Source: Acidobacteriaceae bacterium
Lineage (GTDB): Bacteria; Acidobacteriota; Terriglobia; Terriglobales; Acidobacteriaceae
Length of the DNA: 34,783 bases
Assembly: GCA_003160215.1 (NCBI GenBank)
Contig: PLQW01000090.1
Location: 80,307 to 115,089, forward strand
Direction: 5' to 3'
A program made the position numbers and the translations under genes. Below are positions 7,556-15,509 of this stretch, in pieces. Positions within the stretch are counted from its first letter, which is position 1. Every line of letters begins with the position of its first letter. The notes below the pieces were generated by a model. That model was not told the DNA's origin, did not search any database, and saw only the letters and a list, made by a program, of their open reading frames with translations.

Positions 7556-8547
7556 TCCTTGCCGGTGTCCTTCGCGGGAGGGACTGGTCTCGATGGCGAT
7601 GCCGATGGGGACTTTCTGGGCCGCCGCTGTACCAAGGGCTTACCGGGCTCGGGTGGGTGCGGTGTGAAGCGCGGCTGGAGTTTGGGCCTACGCTCAACAT
7701 GCGGGGGCGGCGCTTCCAAGGAAGAAACTTGCAGCAATACGCGGCCGGCAACGTGGACGAAACTCAATTCACGCGCAGCTTGGAGCGCGCTGATGGCCTC
7801 GCGGACCCGCGCGCGACCGATGAGGTTGGAGAAGAAATGTTCCACTTCTTCCTGTTGGGCTGCCAAAACACAATCGAGATATTTCGAGACCAGCGCCGTC
7901 AGCGACTCTGCCACCGAGACGTGCATGCCTTCTTTAACCGCCTCGGGCGACCAGCGGAAGAGCACGTCCCAGAACACACCTTTCTTCTGGGTGTAATCGA
8001 CGCGGGTGATGCGAAGCTTGGCCCACAATTCATCCGACGCGCGGTCTAGGGCCGCGGCGGAGATGTCGCCGCCCAGCAACTCGCGCAGCCGGTATTCGGA
8101 GATGGGCCCTTCCTTCTGGATTATGTGAAACGCATCCACCGCGAGCGGAGAATATTCCGAACGGGCGCCCGCTTTCGGTGCCTGCCGCGGGTTTCGGTCT
8201 CCGACCAATCCGTAAAAATAGGGAAAAACCGATGCTGAAACGATGAAGTTATTATCCGGGAAGACGTTCGCCTCGTAGGCCGCTTTCTCGCGCAGCAGGC
8301 GGACCATCAGGTCCTTCGCCTGGCAAGCGCTGGAATCGGCAAACGCCATCTGCCGGGCGGGCAGATGCTCGTCACTGCCGGCATACGCGCCCACGAAAGT
8401 TGGCACCAGCACCGCCGGCCGCTGCGGATAAAGAAGACAGAAGCCCACTGAATCGATGAACTCACGCGCCTCGTCCAGCGTGCGGATAGGCCGCCCGTTC
8501 AAGCGCCATTTTTCCCGGCGCAGCTCCTGTAGTTGCTGTTCCTGCAT
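7552..8547 (-). CDS. AlkZ-related winged-helix protein (putative)
   Basis: A 331-residue protein, first gene of a pair with cmk. The N-terminal region has LDEAREFIDSVGFCLLYP and VLVPTFVGAYAG, followed by LMVRLLREKAAYEANVFPDN and FIVSASVFPYFYGLVG. A probable winged helix (AFHIIQKEGPISEYRLRELL) and a DELWAKLRITRVDY segment come next. This order resembles AlkZ/YcaQ-related DNA-glycosylase-fold proteins ('FCFLFP...LLPYFY...GPL' pattern). I do not see the catalytic QxQ motif of true AlkZ, so glycosylase activity is unproven. The last 55 residues are a basic Pro-rich disordered tail. The start ATG has no obvious Shine-Dalgarno. Confidence 0.6.
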   Translation of the reverse strand: MQEQQLQELRREKWRLNGRPIRTLDEAREFIDSVGFCLLYPQRPAVLVPTFVGAYAGSDEHLPARQMAFADSSACQAKDLMVRLLREKAAYEANVFPDNNFIVSASVFPYFYGLVGDRNPRQAPKAGARSEYSPLAVDAFHIIQKEGPISEYRLRELLGGDISAAALDRASDELWAKLRITRVDYTQKKGVFWDVLFRWSPEAVKEGMHVSVAESLTALVSKYLDCVLAAQQEEVEHFFSNLIGRARVREAISALQAARELSFVHVAGRVLLQVSSLEAPPPHVERRPKLQPRFTPHPPEPGKPLVQRRPRKSPSASPSRPVPPAKDTGKE

Positions 8548-8835
8548 AGAAGGCAGCTATCAGCACTTGGCAACCAGCTAGAGCGACTCCAGGGTTACCT
8601 TATCCAGCGAGCAAGGGTAGAGCGGCGCTTTAGCGCCGCGTTCGCTGCGAACAAAACACCCCCCCTAGAGTGAGTGCTCCTCGACGCCGGCCTGAAGGCC
8701 GGCTCTACCGGCCGCACACCAATATTGGAACCGCTTTAGCGACGCTACTCTGTTTGTCCCCAAACCTCTAAAAAACCGCATCTCCAGCAAGTGCTAAATG
8801 CCAAGTGCTGAATGCTGATTGCTGATAGCTGCTTG
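8548..8835. repeat. Spacer with converging GGTAGAGC palindromes and a GCTGAT word repeat
   Basis: No gene is visible. A palindrome GCGGCGC-TTTA-GCGCCGC (8622-8639) is preceded by GGGTAGA, which runs into its first G. A second, GCCGGCC-TGAA-GGCCGGC (8686-8703), has the same GGTAGAGC prefix on the opposite strand. 8783-8835 is a run of loosely repeated words (GTGCTGAATGCTGATTGC and similar) that continues to the mutL stop codon. Confidence 0.6.
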
Positions 8836-10809
8836 CTAGATTCTCTTAAAGGCCCGCTGAATGTCCTTAACAGAATACCGCAGAACGACCGGCCGGCCAT
8901 GCGGACAGCTCATGGGGCAATCGGTTTTGGCCAACTCGCTCAGTAGCCACTCCATTTTGTTCTGCTCCAGCGGCATGTTGACCTTGATGGCCGCATGGCA
9001 CGCAATGCTGGCGGCGATGCCGGTTCGGATCCTTTCCAGGTTTAGCACCTGTTCGTCACGCTCGAACTGGTCCAGGATTTCATGCAGCATGTGCTCGACG
9101 TCGCCCGCCGTAACTCCGGCTGCCGTGGTCTTGACGGCGAAGGTGCGAGAGCCGAACGGTTCCACTTCAAAACCGTTGCAGTTCAGTTCGTCGCAGATCT
9201 CCGCGAAGACCGACATCTGGCCCGGCGTCAACTCGACGATGAGCGGCATCAGCAGTTGCTGCTTCTCCGGAGACTCGGCGAGGCGCAGCTTGCAGATTTT
9301 CTCGAACAGAATGCGTTCGTGCGCGACGTGCTGGTCGATGATCCACAGGCCCTGTGGATTGATCGCCAGGACGAACGAATCGCGAATCTGGCCCACGGGA
9401 CGAAGCGTACTCAGCGAATCCAGCCCGACAGGTGCGTCGTCGTCCGCAACGACGGCAGAGCAGCCATTTTCGCCCCGTGTCATGGCGGCAGCGCCCGCTA
9501 ACGGACCTCCAAACGTCTGCGGAGGGAAGCGGGCCACGGGAACAGCCGCATTCCCTTCCACGGCAAATCCGCTGCCCTCGAACTGCAACCGTGCATTGAA
9601 CGGCGGGACCTCGGGAGGACGCAAAGCAAACGCAGCATCGGCAGCGGTCACCTGCAATTCGTCAGTCGTAAAATCGCGGACTCCCGGCGTGAAAGACGGC
9701 GAAGCTGTCGGCTGGGCGTGAATCTCCGTCATGAACGCGGGAATTGGCCGGGTTTTCATCAGGACGGCGCGAACCGAATCGCGAATGAAGTCGTGCAACA
9801 CCGAGGATTGCCGAAAGCGCACCTCGGTCTTGGAGGGATGCATGTTGACGTCAACCTCGGTGAAGGGCATCTCCAGGAACAGCAGCACGACCGGGAAAAC
9901 CGTCGGCGGAATGATGTTGCGGTAAGCCTCGGTGAGGGCGTGCTGCACCACGCGATCGCGAATCAGGCGGCCATTCACGAAAATGAAAATCGAGTTGCGG
10001 TTAAGCTTCTGAATCTCCGGCCGCGAGACAAAGCCGTGCAGTTTTACATCGCCCGCCACCGGCGGCTCGTAGTCTTCGCCGCGCCGCCAGGGCGGAGGCT
10101 GCGGCAGTCCCACGCGCGATAGCGGCAGCAGCGCGCTCAGCGGAATCAACTGATCCAGCGTCTCCTTGCCAAACACCTGGTAGATACGCTGCGAATGGCC
10201 GGCCACGGGAGGGGCGATCAACATGGCATTGGTCGCGGAGTGCAGCTCCCAGTGCATCTCGGGATGGGCCAGGGCGTAGTGCGTTACCAGCGATGCGATG
10301 TGCGACAGTTCGGTGGATTCAGCCTTCAGGAATTTGCGGCGCGCGGGAATGTTGAAGAACAGATCGCGGACCGTGATGCACGTGCCCAGCGGCAGGCCCG
10401 CCTCCTCGACCGTCAGCAGCTTGCCGCCGGCGATCTCGACCACCGTCCCGGCAGCGTCTTCGGGCGCATGGGTCTCCAGACGCAGGCGGCTGACGGAAGC
10501 CATCGAAGGCAGCGCCTCTCCGCGAAATCCCAGAGTTGCAATGTTCAGCAAGTCGTCGGTATTGCGGATCTTGGAGGTGGCGTGACGCTCGAAAGCCAAC
10601 ATGGCATCGTCGCGCACCATCCCGCAGCCGTCGTCGGTCACCTGGATCAGTTTCTTGCCACCCGCTTCGACGGTGACCCGGATGCGGCGCGCCCCGGCAT
10701 CCAGCGCGTTTTCCAACAACTCCTTGACCACCGAAGCGGGTCGCTCCACGACTTCGCCTGCGGCGATCTTGTTGGCTACGTTTTCGGAAAGAACGTGGAT
10801 GCGGCCCAT
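8836..10809 (-). CDS. mutL: DNA mismatch repair protein MutL
   Basis: A 657-residue protein. The N-terminal GHKL ATPase has IAAGEVVERPASVVKELLEN, the DDGCGM motif, ATSKI and GFRGEALPSMASV. The transducer domain has VNGRLIRDRVVQHALTEAYR and DVNMHPSKTEVRF. A variable linker (about residues 340-460) leads to the C-terminal dimerisation/endonuclease domain with DQHVAHERILFE, SIACHAAIK and CPHGRP. The last three identify the endonuclease-bearing MutL class found in bacteria without MutH, though the canonical DQHA reads DQHV here. It coordinates mismatch excision after MutS. No mutS is adjacent. GAAG lies about 4 bases upstream of the ATG. Monocistronic, with repeat-filled spacers on both sides. 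Confidence 0.96.
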   Translation of the reverse strand: MGRIHVLSENVANKIAAGEVVERPASVVKELLENALDAGARRIRVTVEAGGKKLIQVTDDGCGMVRDDAMLAFERHATSKIRNTDDLLNIATLGFRGEALPSMASVSRLRLETHAPEDAAGTVVEIAGGKLLTVEEAGLPLGTCITVRDLFFNIPARRKFLKAESTELSHIASLVTHYALAHPEMHWELHSATNAMLIAPPVAGHSQRIYQVFGKETLDQLIPLSALLPLSRVGLPQPPPWRRGEDYEPPVAGDVKLHGFVSRPEIQKLNRNSIFIFVNGRLIRDRVVQHALTEAYRNIIPPTVFPVVLLFLEMPFTEVDVNMHPSKTEVRFRQSSVLHDFIRDSVRAVLMKTRPIPAFMTEIHAQPTASPSFTPGVRDFTTDELQVTAADAAFALRPPEVPPFNARLQFEGSGFAVEGNAAVPVARFPPQTFGGPLAGAAAMTRGENGCSAVVADDDAPVGLDSLSTLRPVGQIRDSFVLAINPQGLWIIDQHVAHERILFEKICKLRLAESPEKQQLLMPLIVELTPGQMSVFAEICDELNCNGFEVEPFGSRTFAVKTTAAGVTAGDVEHMLHEILDQFERDEQVLNLERIRTGIAASIACHAAIKVNMPLEQNKMEWLLSELAKTDCPMSCPHGRPVVLRYSVKDIQRAFKRI

Positions 10810-10822
10810 GACTTCAAGAGTA

Positions 10823-11130
10823 ATTCACCACAGAGGCACAGAAAAAGTATCTCAGTTTCGAGTTTCAAGTTTCAAGTTTCAAGTTTCGAGTTTCAAAGGA
10901 AGCTGGCTTCTTCCGCAATTGCCGGAACGTATTGGATTCACTATTCCATTAATTCACCACAGAGACACAGAGACACAGAGACACAGAGAAAATTTCTTGG
11001 TCTCAAGTTTCAAGGTTCGACCAAAATCGCTAAGCTGAAGAAGGGTGCCAAACGGAGAACTAGCGAAGTATCGGCGGTGAAAATTCGAAACCTCTCGAAC
11101 TGACCCCTAGCCCCTAGCCCCTAGCCCCCG
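10823..11130. repeat. Repeat-filled spacer: CACAGAG, TTTCRAG and CCCCTAG words
   Basis: No gene is seen between mutL and the VWFA gene. The spacer holds TTCACCACAGAGGCACAG (10824-10841), a run of six TTTCRAG-type units (10854-10896), and a longer CACCACAGAGACACAGAG array with three ACACAGAG units (10953-10989). A partial TCAAGTTTCAAGG follows, then three tandem CCCCTAG units (11103-11130) up to the VWFA stop codon. The words recur in other spacers of this window. Confidence 0.75.
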
Positions 11131-11132
11131 CC

Positions 11133-12308
11133 TTACTGCCGGGGCGCATAGTATCCTTTGCGGGCGCGCACCTTGTACTTCTTGTTGTCGGCCATGATTT
11201 CGATTTTGCGGTACTTGCCATTGGGAGCGAAATCGGCCGGTTTGTAGGAAACCGCGTACTGGCTGCGCAGCTCGTCCTGAATCTGCGAGAAGGCGTCGGC
11301 CACGTCCTGAATCTTGAAAGGGAAAAAGGCCTTGCCGCCGGTTTCGTCGGCGAAGTGTTCGAGGATTTTGTCGCCTCGTAACTTCAGCCCGCTGGTATTG
11401 GTTGAAATGGTATAGATGATGACCTCGGCGCGCTGCGCCATTTCCACGGCTTCGTCGCGCGAGACCCGGCTCTGATTGTCTTCGCCATCGCTGAGCAGGA
11501 TGATGGCGCGCCGCGTGGCCACCTGGCTTTTGTCGGCCTGCATCAGCTTATCGCGGCAGGCATAGTAGATTGCGTCGTACATCGCGGTACCGCCGCCCGG
11601 CCGCAGCATGCGCACGCCATGGGAAAGCGCCTCGGTATCGTCCGTGAAGTCCTGTGTCACCTCGGGTGTGGTGTCGAAGCCGATGACAAACGCCCGGTCG
11701 TACTTAGACCGGACGATCTGATTCAGGAACTCGATGGCCGCTTCCTGTTCGAACTTGAAGCGATCGCGCACCGAGTTGCTGGCGTCGATGAGCAATCCGA
11801 CGCGCAGCGGCAGGTTGGTTTCCCTACTAAAAGAGCGGACGCTCTCCGCAGGCTTGGCGTCGTCAAAAACTCTGAAGTCGTTCTGCGTAAGGTCTTTTAC
11901 GAAATGGCCGCGCTTGTCGGTGACGGTAAAGACTACGTTGACTTCGTCCACGCGTTTGCGGATGACGGTCAGGGTATCGTCGGGATTGTCGCTCTTCGCG
12001 GTGGAGCGATCGGCAGATGCCGTACCCGATTTATCCGATGCGCCGGAAGTGGACGGTTGCGAAGAGGCGGTCGGCGGAGCCGTTACCTGCGATGAAGAAC
12101 TTGGGTCCGCGGGGGTTGGCGCTGCCGGGGCCGGTGACTGCGCCGGAGTACTGGATTGGCTGGTCCCGGAGGGTGGCGGCGGAGCGGATTGCTGGGGAGG
12201 GAACTTCGTCGCCGATGGCGCGGTAGGAAACTGCTGCTGTGTCGGGTTCTGAGCGGCCAGCCCCCACGACAAAGCCGCCAGCAAAACCAGGATCAACCAA
12301 GTTTTCAT
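11133..12308 (-). CDS. Secreted VWFA-related acidobacterial domain protein
   Basis: A 391-residue protein if begun at MKTWLILVLLAALSWGLAAQ, a clear signal peptide. Upstream in-frame ATGs at 12320 (MELRMKTW) and beyond would also read, but the early part of that extension is repeat sequence. A Pro/Ser/Gln-rich linker runs to about residue 115. An N-terminal beta domain (VVFTVTDKRGHFVKDLTQND) follows, then a von Willebrand A domain with MIDAS LLIDASNSVRD (DxSxS), GGGTAMYDAIYYAC and AIILLSDGEDNQSR. It closes with a C-terminal SYKPADFAPNGKYRKIEI and RKGYYAP. This architecture matches the 'VWFA-related acidobacterial domain' family (TIGR03436), expanded in Acidobacteriota. Probably exported and metal-dependent in protein binding; partner unknown. 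Confidence 0.9.
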   Translation of the reverse strand: MKTWLILVLLAALSWGLAAQNPTQQQFPTAPSATKFPPQQSAPPPPSGTSQSSTPAQSPAPAAPTPADPSSSSQVTAPPTASSQPSTSGASDKSGTASADRSTAKSDNPDDTLTVIRKRVDEVNVVFTVTDKRGHFVKDLTQNDFRVFDDAKPAESVRSFSRETNLPLRVGLLIDASNSVRDRFKFEQEAAIEFLNQIVRSKYDRAFVIGFDTTPEVTQDFTDDTEALSHGVRMLRPGGGTAMYDAIYYACRDKLMQADKSQVATRRAIILLSDGEDNQSRVSRDEAVEMAQRAEVIIYTISTNTSGLKLRGDKILEHFADETGGKAFFPFKIQDVADAFSQIQDELRSQYAVSYKPADFAPNGKYRKIEIMADNKKYKVRARKGYYAPRQ

Positions 12309-12354
12309 TCGAAGTTCCATTATAGCCGCTGGCGAGGTCGCCGCGGACGCTCCG

Positions 12355-12436
12355 TTTTCACCACGGAGAACACGGAGGGCACGGAGAAGAAATAACAATA
12401 GAAACCCCGTGATCTCCGTGTCCTCCGTGGTGAAAA
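12355..12436. repeat. Two-armed CACGGAG inverted repeat
   Basis: TTTTCACCACGGAGAACACGGAG (12355-12377) and its inverse (12414-12436) match at 22 of 23 positions. They form a long hairpin with a 36-base centre that also contains GGGCACGGAG. This is a two-sided copy of the CACCACAGAG family seen one-sided at 6659, 10824 and 10953. Confidence 0.75.
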
Positions 12437-12454
12437 AAGAATTCTTGGGTAGAG

Positions 12455-12470
12455 CCAGCCTTCAGGCTGG
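12455..12470. repeat. GGTAGAGC-type palindrome
   Basis: CCAGCC-TTCA-GGCTGG preceded by GGGTAGAG, the third copy of the prefix-plus-palindrome family at 8622 and 8686. The stem sequence differs but pairing is perfect. Confidence 0.6.
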
Positions 12471-12514
12471 TGTCAAAGCTCGGCCCCACACTTCAGTACG
12501 CGCCACCCTGCTCG

Positions 12515-13555
12515 TCAGCCTCGAATCTGTTCCAGAAGCTGTGTCAATTCCGGAGGCAGCGGGGCGCTGAAGGAAAGCGGCTGACCGGTGCGGGGATGTG
12601 TGAACTCGATGGCCGCCGCATGCAGGAAGTTGCGACCGAGGGCGAGTACGATGGGCGTCTGCCTGGCTTTCGGCTGGCTTGCGCCCCGAGAGGTCGCTTT
12701 GGTTGAGGCCGGTCGCAGAGCAGTAGGTCGGCGCAGTTCTCTCGGCGCCCGGTACAGCGAGTCGCCCACCACGGGATGGCCGATCGACGACATGTGCACG
12801 CGGATCTGATGGGTGCGGCCCGTCTCAATGCGAACGTCCACCAGCGCAAACTTGCCAAATTGCGAGGCTATCCGCTCGCGAACTTCATAATGGGTGATGG
12901 CTGCGCGGCCTCCGCGGCCACGGGTCGTCATGCGAATGCGCCGCACCGCATCGCGGCCGATCTCAGTATTGATGGTGCCGCGGTCTTTCGCCGGCCAGCC
13001 ATGCACGAGCGCCACGTAACGCTTCTTCACCTGCCGCCCCGAAAATTGCTCGCCCAGCTTGCGGTGGGTCACGTCGTTCTTGGCGACGATGATCAGCCCG
13101 CTGGTTTCCTTGTCGAGACGGTGCACGATCCCCGGGCGCAGCGCGCCGCCCACATCCGATAGCTTGGCGAAGCGATGCAGCAGGGCGTTGACCAGCGTTC
13201 CGCGATTGCGTTCGTCCTCGGTGGCGCCCGCTCCGGCGTGCACCATCATTCCCGCTGGCTTGTTGATGACAGCCAGGTCGTCATCCTCATAGACGATGTC
13301 GAGCGGGATGTCCTCAGCGATGGCGCGCAACGGCGGAGGGTCAGGGTCGCCGAGGATGGCGATCTGTTCGCCGCCGCGGAGCCGAAGCGACGGCTTGGAG
13401 ACGCTACCGTTGACCAGGGCTTTCTGTTCCGCCAACAACTGCTGCACGCGGGCGCGGCTGATATCGGGGATTTGTGCGGTGAGGAATTGATCGAGCCGTT
13501 GGCCAGACGCATCGGCGGTGACGAAGATCGTTATGGGGAAGCGGTCTGACGGCAT
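12515..13555 (-). CDS. RluD/RluA-family 23S rRNA pseudouridine synthase
   Basis: A 346-residue protein. Residues about 12-75 form an S4 RNA-binding domain (GQRLDQFLTAQIPDISRARV). The catalytic domain carries DDDLAVINKPAGMMVHAG, GIVHRLDKETSGLIIVAK (motif II with the catalytic Asp in HRLDKETSG), KKRYVALVHG and ETGRTHQIRVHMSSIGHPVV. S4 plus this order is typical of RluD, which converts uridines of helix 69 of 23S rRNA, but paralogues (RluC and others) cannot be excluded. About 35 residues of low-complexity sequence (LRRPTALRPASTKATSRGAS) interrupt the C-terminal region. The ATG follows directly after a TTTC/GGAAACT word repeat, which supplies a GGA 5-7 bases upstream of the start. Confidence 0.92.
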   Translation of the reverse strand: MPSDRFPITIFVTADASGQRLDQFLTAQIPDISRARVQQLLAEQKALVNGSVSKPSLRLRGGEQIAILGDPDPPPLRAIAEDIPLDIVYEDDDLAVINKPAGMMVHAGAGATEDERNRGTLVNALLHRFAKLSDVGGALRPGIVHRLDKETSGLIIVAKNDVTHRKLGEQFSGRQVKKRYVALVHGWPAKDRGTINTEIGRDAVRRIRMTTRGRGGRAAITHYEVRERIASQFGKFALVDVRIETGRTHQIRVHMSSIGHPVVGDSLYRAPRELRRPTALRPASTKATSRGASQPKARQTPIVLALGRNFLHAAAIEFTHPRTGQPLSFSAPLPPELTQLLEQIRG

Positions 13556-13801
13556 GAGTTTCGAGTTTCCAGTTTCGAGTTTCCAGTTTGCGGAACGGTT
13601 GGGAGTTCGTCAACGACAGAGTGGAGCGCCAGGAGAGCGGGAAGCTCAGAACTGAGCGCTGCTTACTCAACCGGTGAGCTTCTCTATTTCTCGCTTGTCA
13701 TCCCGATCGACGAGCCTGCGACCCGGCAAGGGGTCGAGGAACCTGCCGTTCGCCACACCGGCCCTTTGCTGGGCCCACTGGAAACTGGAAACTGGAAACT
13801 A
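13556..13801. repeat. Spacer with TTTCRAG/GGAAACT words and a half GTCATCC element
   Basis: Between the RluD-type gene and lgt there is no gene. Four TTTC(G/C)AG units (13557-13590) touch the rluD-type start codon. A GTCATCCCGATCGACGAGCC half-element begins at 13697. Three GGAAACT units (13780-13800) run into the lgt stop codon. Confidence 0.65.
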
Positions 13802-14602
13802 CCTCGCCGCCTTCACCGCCACTGGCGGACTCAGCGTTGCGCGGCGCATCCACAGCAGGCCGCCGCCGATCACCAGGCACAACGCTATCGCCTGGGTTCC
13901 TGACATGAATCCCATGAACTCGCCGCGACCGGGGTCGCCGCGGAAGAACTCGATGAAATAGCGAGCCACTCCGTAGACGATCATGTATGTGCCCATGATC
14001 TCGCCTTCGAACTTCTTGCGCCGGAGGAGCCACACTAGGAACAGGCAGTTGGCCAGCTCGACAACCATCTCGTAAAGCTGCGTGGGATGCAGAGGCACGT
14101 TGAGCGGGGTCCCGACGATCTCATTGGCCAGGGGATTGTGGAAGGTCACAGCCCAGGGCACGTGGGTTTCGCGGCCCCAGCAGCAACCCGCGGCAAAACA
14201 GCCGACACGGCCGAAGGCGTGCCCCAACGCCAGTCCTGGAGCAAACACGTCGCAGGTTCGCAGCACGGGCAGATTGTTGCGGCGCATGTACCAGATGCAC
14301 AGAACCAGCCCGAGCACAAAGCCGCCAGACCACACGCCACCCGCCTGGAACGTTGACAGGCTGAAAATCTCTCCCGGGTGTTCGCGATAGTATCCGAAAT
14401 CCACAAGGATCATCAGGAGCTTCGCGCCGACAATGCCGGAGAGGATCGCAATGATGCCCAGATTCCATAGCTTATCGGGATCGAGTCCCTGCTCGCGACC
14501 GAGCTTGACGATGAGCATGAGGCCAAAGATGAGGCCCAAGGCGGCCATCAATCCATAGGTGGGCAGGCCAAAGTTGCCAATGTGAAATAAACGGGGAAGC
14601 AC
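13799..14602 (-). CDS. lgt: Prolipoprotein diacylglyceryl transferase
   Basis: A 267-residue polytopic inner-membrane enzyme that moves diacylglycerol from phosphatidylglycerol to the lipobox cysteine of prolipoproteins. Seen: N-terminal LPRLFHIGNFGLPTYGLMAA, AGGVWSGGFVLGLVLCIWYM, and the Lgt signature GHAFGRVGCFAAGCCWGRET containing the essential GRxGCFxxGC core. HPTQLYEMVVELANCLFLVW and FIEFFRGDPGRGEFMGF follow, with a final helix (AIALCLVIGGGLLWMRRA). Length is normal. Its product would process the lipoprotein encoded at 20181-20762. Confidence 0.96.
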   Translation of the reverse strand: MLPRLFHIGNFGLPTYGLMAALGLIFGLMLIVKLGREQGLDPDKLWNLGIIAILSGIVGAKLLMILVDFGYYREHPGEIFSLSTFQAGGVWSGGFVLGLVLCIWYMRRNNLPVLRTCDVFAPGLALGHAFGRVGCFAAGCCWGRETHVPWAVTFHNPLANEIVGTPLNVPLHPTQLYEMVVELANCLFLVWLLRRKKFEGEIMGTYMIVYGVARYFIEFFRGDPGRGEFMGFMSGTQAIALCLVIGGGLLWMRRATLSPPVAVKAAR

Positions 14603-14656
14603 GTTGCTATTTTAGATGCAAAGGGGCAGCGTGCGCTTCAGGGCGCGCCAGCCGTC

Positions 14657-14792
14657 AGCCATCAGCTTTCAGCCGTCGGCCAAAACCCCGCCGTCAGATC
14701 GAGAATACGGTTAGGAAAATGGTGATAGGAGAAAAAGGCGGCGCTGAGATCAATGACAGCTCTTGTCGGGCTTTAGCTGAAAGCTGATGGCT
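14657..14792. repeat. Inverted pair of AGCCATCAGCTTTCAGC words
   Basis: A perfect 17-base match, AGCCATCAGCTTTCAGC at 14657-14673 and its inverse at 14776-14792, encloses about 100 bases of non-coding sequence. Further degenerate copies (GGCTGATAGCTGAAAGCT) continue to the end of the 6S RNA terminator. Confidence 0.6.
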
Positions 14793-14809
14793 GATAGCTG
14801 AAAGCTAAG

Positions 14810-14975
14810 AAAAAAGCCGACCCGCGGGGCCGTGTTCAGTGGGCCGTCAATGAACCCGTCCTATACGGTGGGAACCCTCCGCAGCTCTTTAGGCATTTCC
14901 GCATGGCGGAACGTCGCACACCGAGCCGAATACGAGTAGGGCCCCCTGTTCATTGAGCATTGGTTCAAAAAACGG
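14810..14975 (-). ncRNA. ssrS: 6S RNA (probable)
   Basis: On the minus strand, downstream of zapA as in many bacteria, lies about 165 bases of structured non-coding sequence ending in TCGGC followed by six T. Matches to the E. coli 6S pattern that I can see by eye: CGGAAATGCCTAAAGAGCTGCGG (like its CGAGAAGCCUUAAAACUGCG), then CCCACC and GGGTTCATTG. CAATGAAC pairs perfectly with GTTCATTG to close a long hairpin, with an inner TTCCGC-CAT-GCGGAA hairpin and CGGTG/CACCG pairing. 6S RNA binds the housekeeping RNA polymerase holoenzyme and mimics an open promoter. The 5' end is approximate. A covariance-model search (RF00013) would settle it. Confidence 0.7.
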
Positions 14976-15185
14976 TTGCCACCAACACCAACTTTGCAGG
15001 CCGGCTTTCTGCTCAGATGCTATGGAAAAGGCGGACAGATAACAAGAGCTATGGGCCAAATAGTTGGAAATTTACGTGCGGCAATATTTACAACGGCGGA
15101 CCGGGAGGGCAGAGAGTTTCCACAATTCAGCAGCGGCAGGAAACACGAGTCTATTCCGTGCGCCCCATGGACTCGGCGGTCAGCC
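14976..15185. other. Spacer between 6S RNA and zapA
   Basis: No gene or clear repeat is visible. It presumably holds the 6S promoter (minus strand), but I cannot name a convincing -35/-10 pair. Confidence 0.4.
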
Positions 15186-15509
15186 TTATCCGGCTCGCCG
15201 CGGCTCCGCTAGCACTTCGTCCAGCGCGCCCGCCAGTTGCCCCGCTCGCTCGTTGTAGTCGCTGGCGATGGAGTCGTACTTCCGTCTCAGCATGTGGAAC
15301 TCATCGGCGATATTCAGCGCGGCCAGCACGGCGACCCGCAGGGAATCGACCGTAGCGGCCTGCTGTGAGATCAGACGCATCTTGGTATCCACGTACTCGG
15401 CCAACTCGCCGATATATTCCGGGTCGGAACCCCGGAGATGGTAGGTCTGGTCGTAAATCTCGACACGGACACTGCCCGCGCCGTTCCCGTTGCCGTTAGA
15501 CTGACTCAA
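15186..15509 (-). CDS. zapA: Cell division protein ZapA
   Basis: A 107-residue protein. After a short Gly/Asn-rich lead it has VRVEIYDQTYHLRGSDPEYI and GELAEYVDTKMRLIS (the ZapA N-terminal globular domain), then SLRVAVLAALNIADEFHMLR and a C-terminal coiled coil. ZapA tetramers bundle FtsZ protofilaments at midcell. Its position next to a coiled-coil zapB-like gene, pheT and 6S RNA fits the usual zapA neighbourhood. Confidence 0.92.
   Translation of the reverse strand: MSQSNGNGNGAGSVRVEIYDQTYHLRGSDPEYIGELAEYVDTKMRLISQQAATVDSLRVAVLAALNIADEFHMLRRKYDSIASDYNERAGQLAGALDEVLAEPRRAG

Noticed and set aside
10953-10989. CACAGAG array as a CRISPR
   Set aside because: Units are 8 bases in direct tandem with no spacers and no cas genes.
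10195-11103. 302-codon plus-strand ORF over the mutL start
   Set aside because: It is antisense to conserved mutL codons and runs into word repeats; a high-GC shadow frame.
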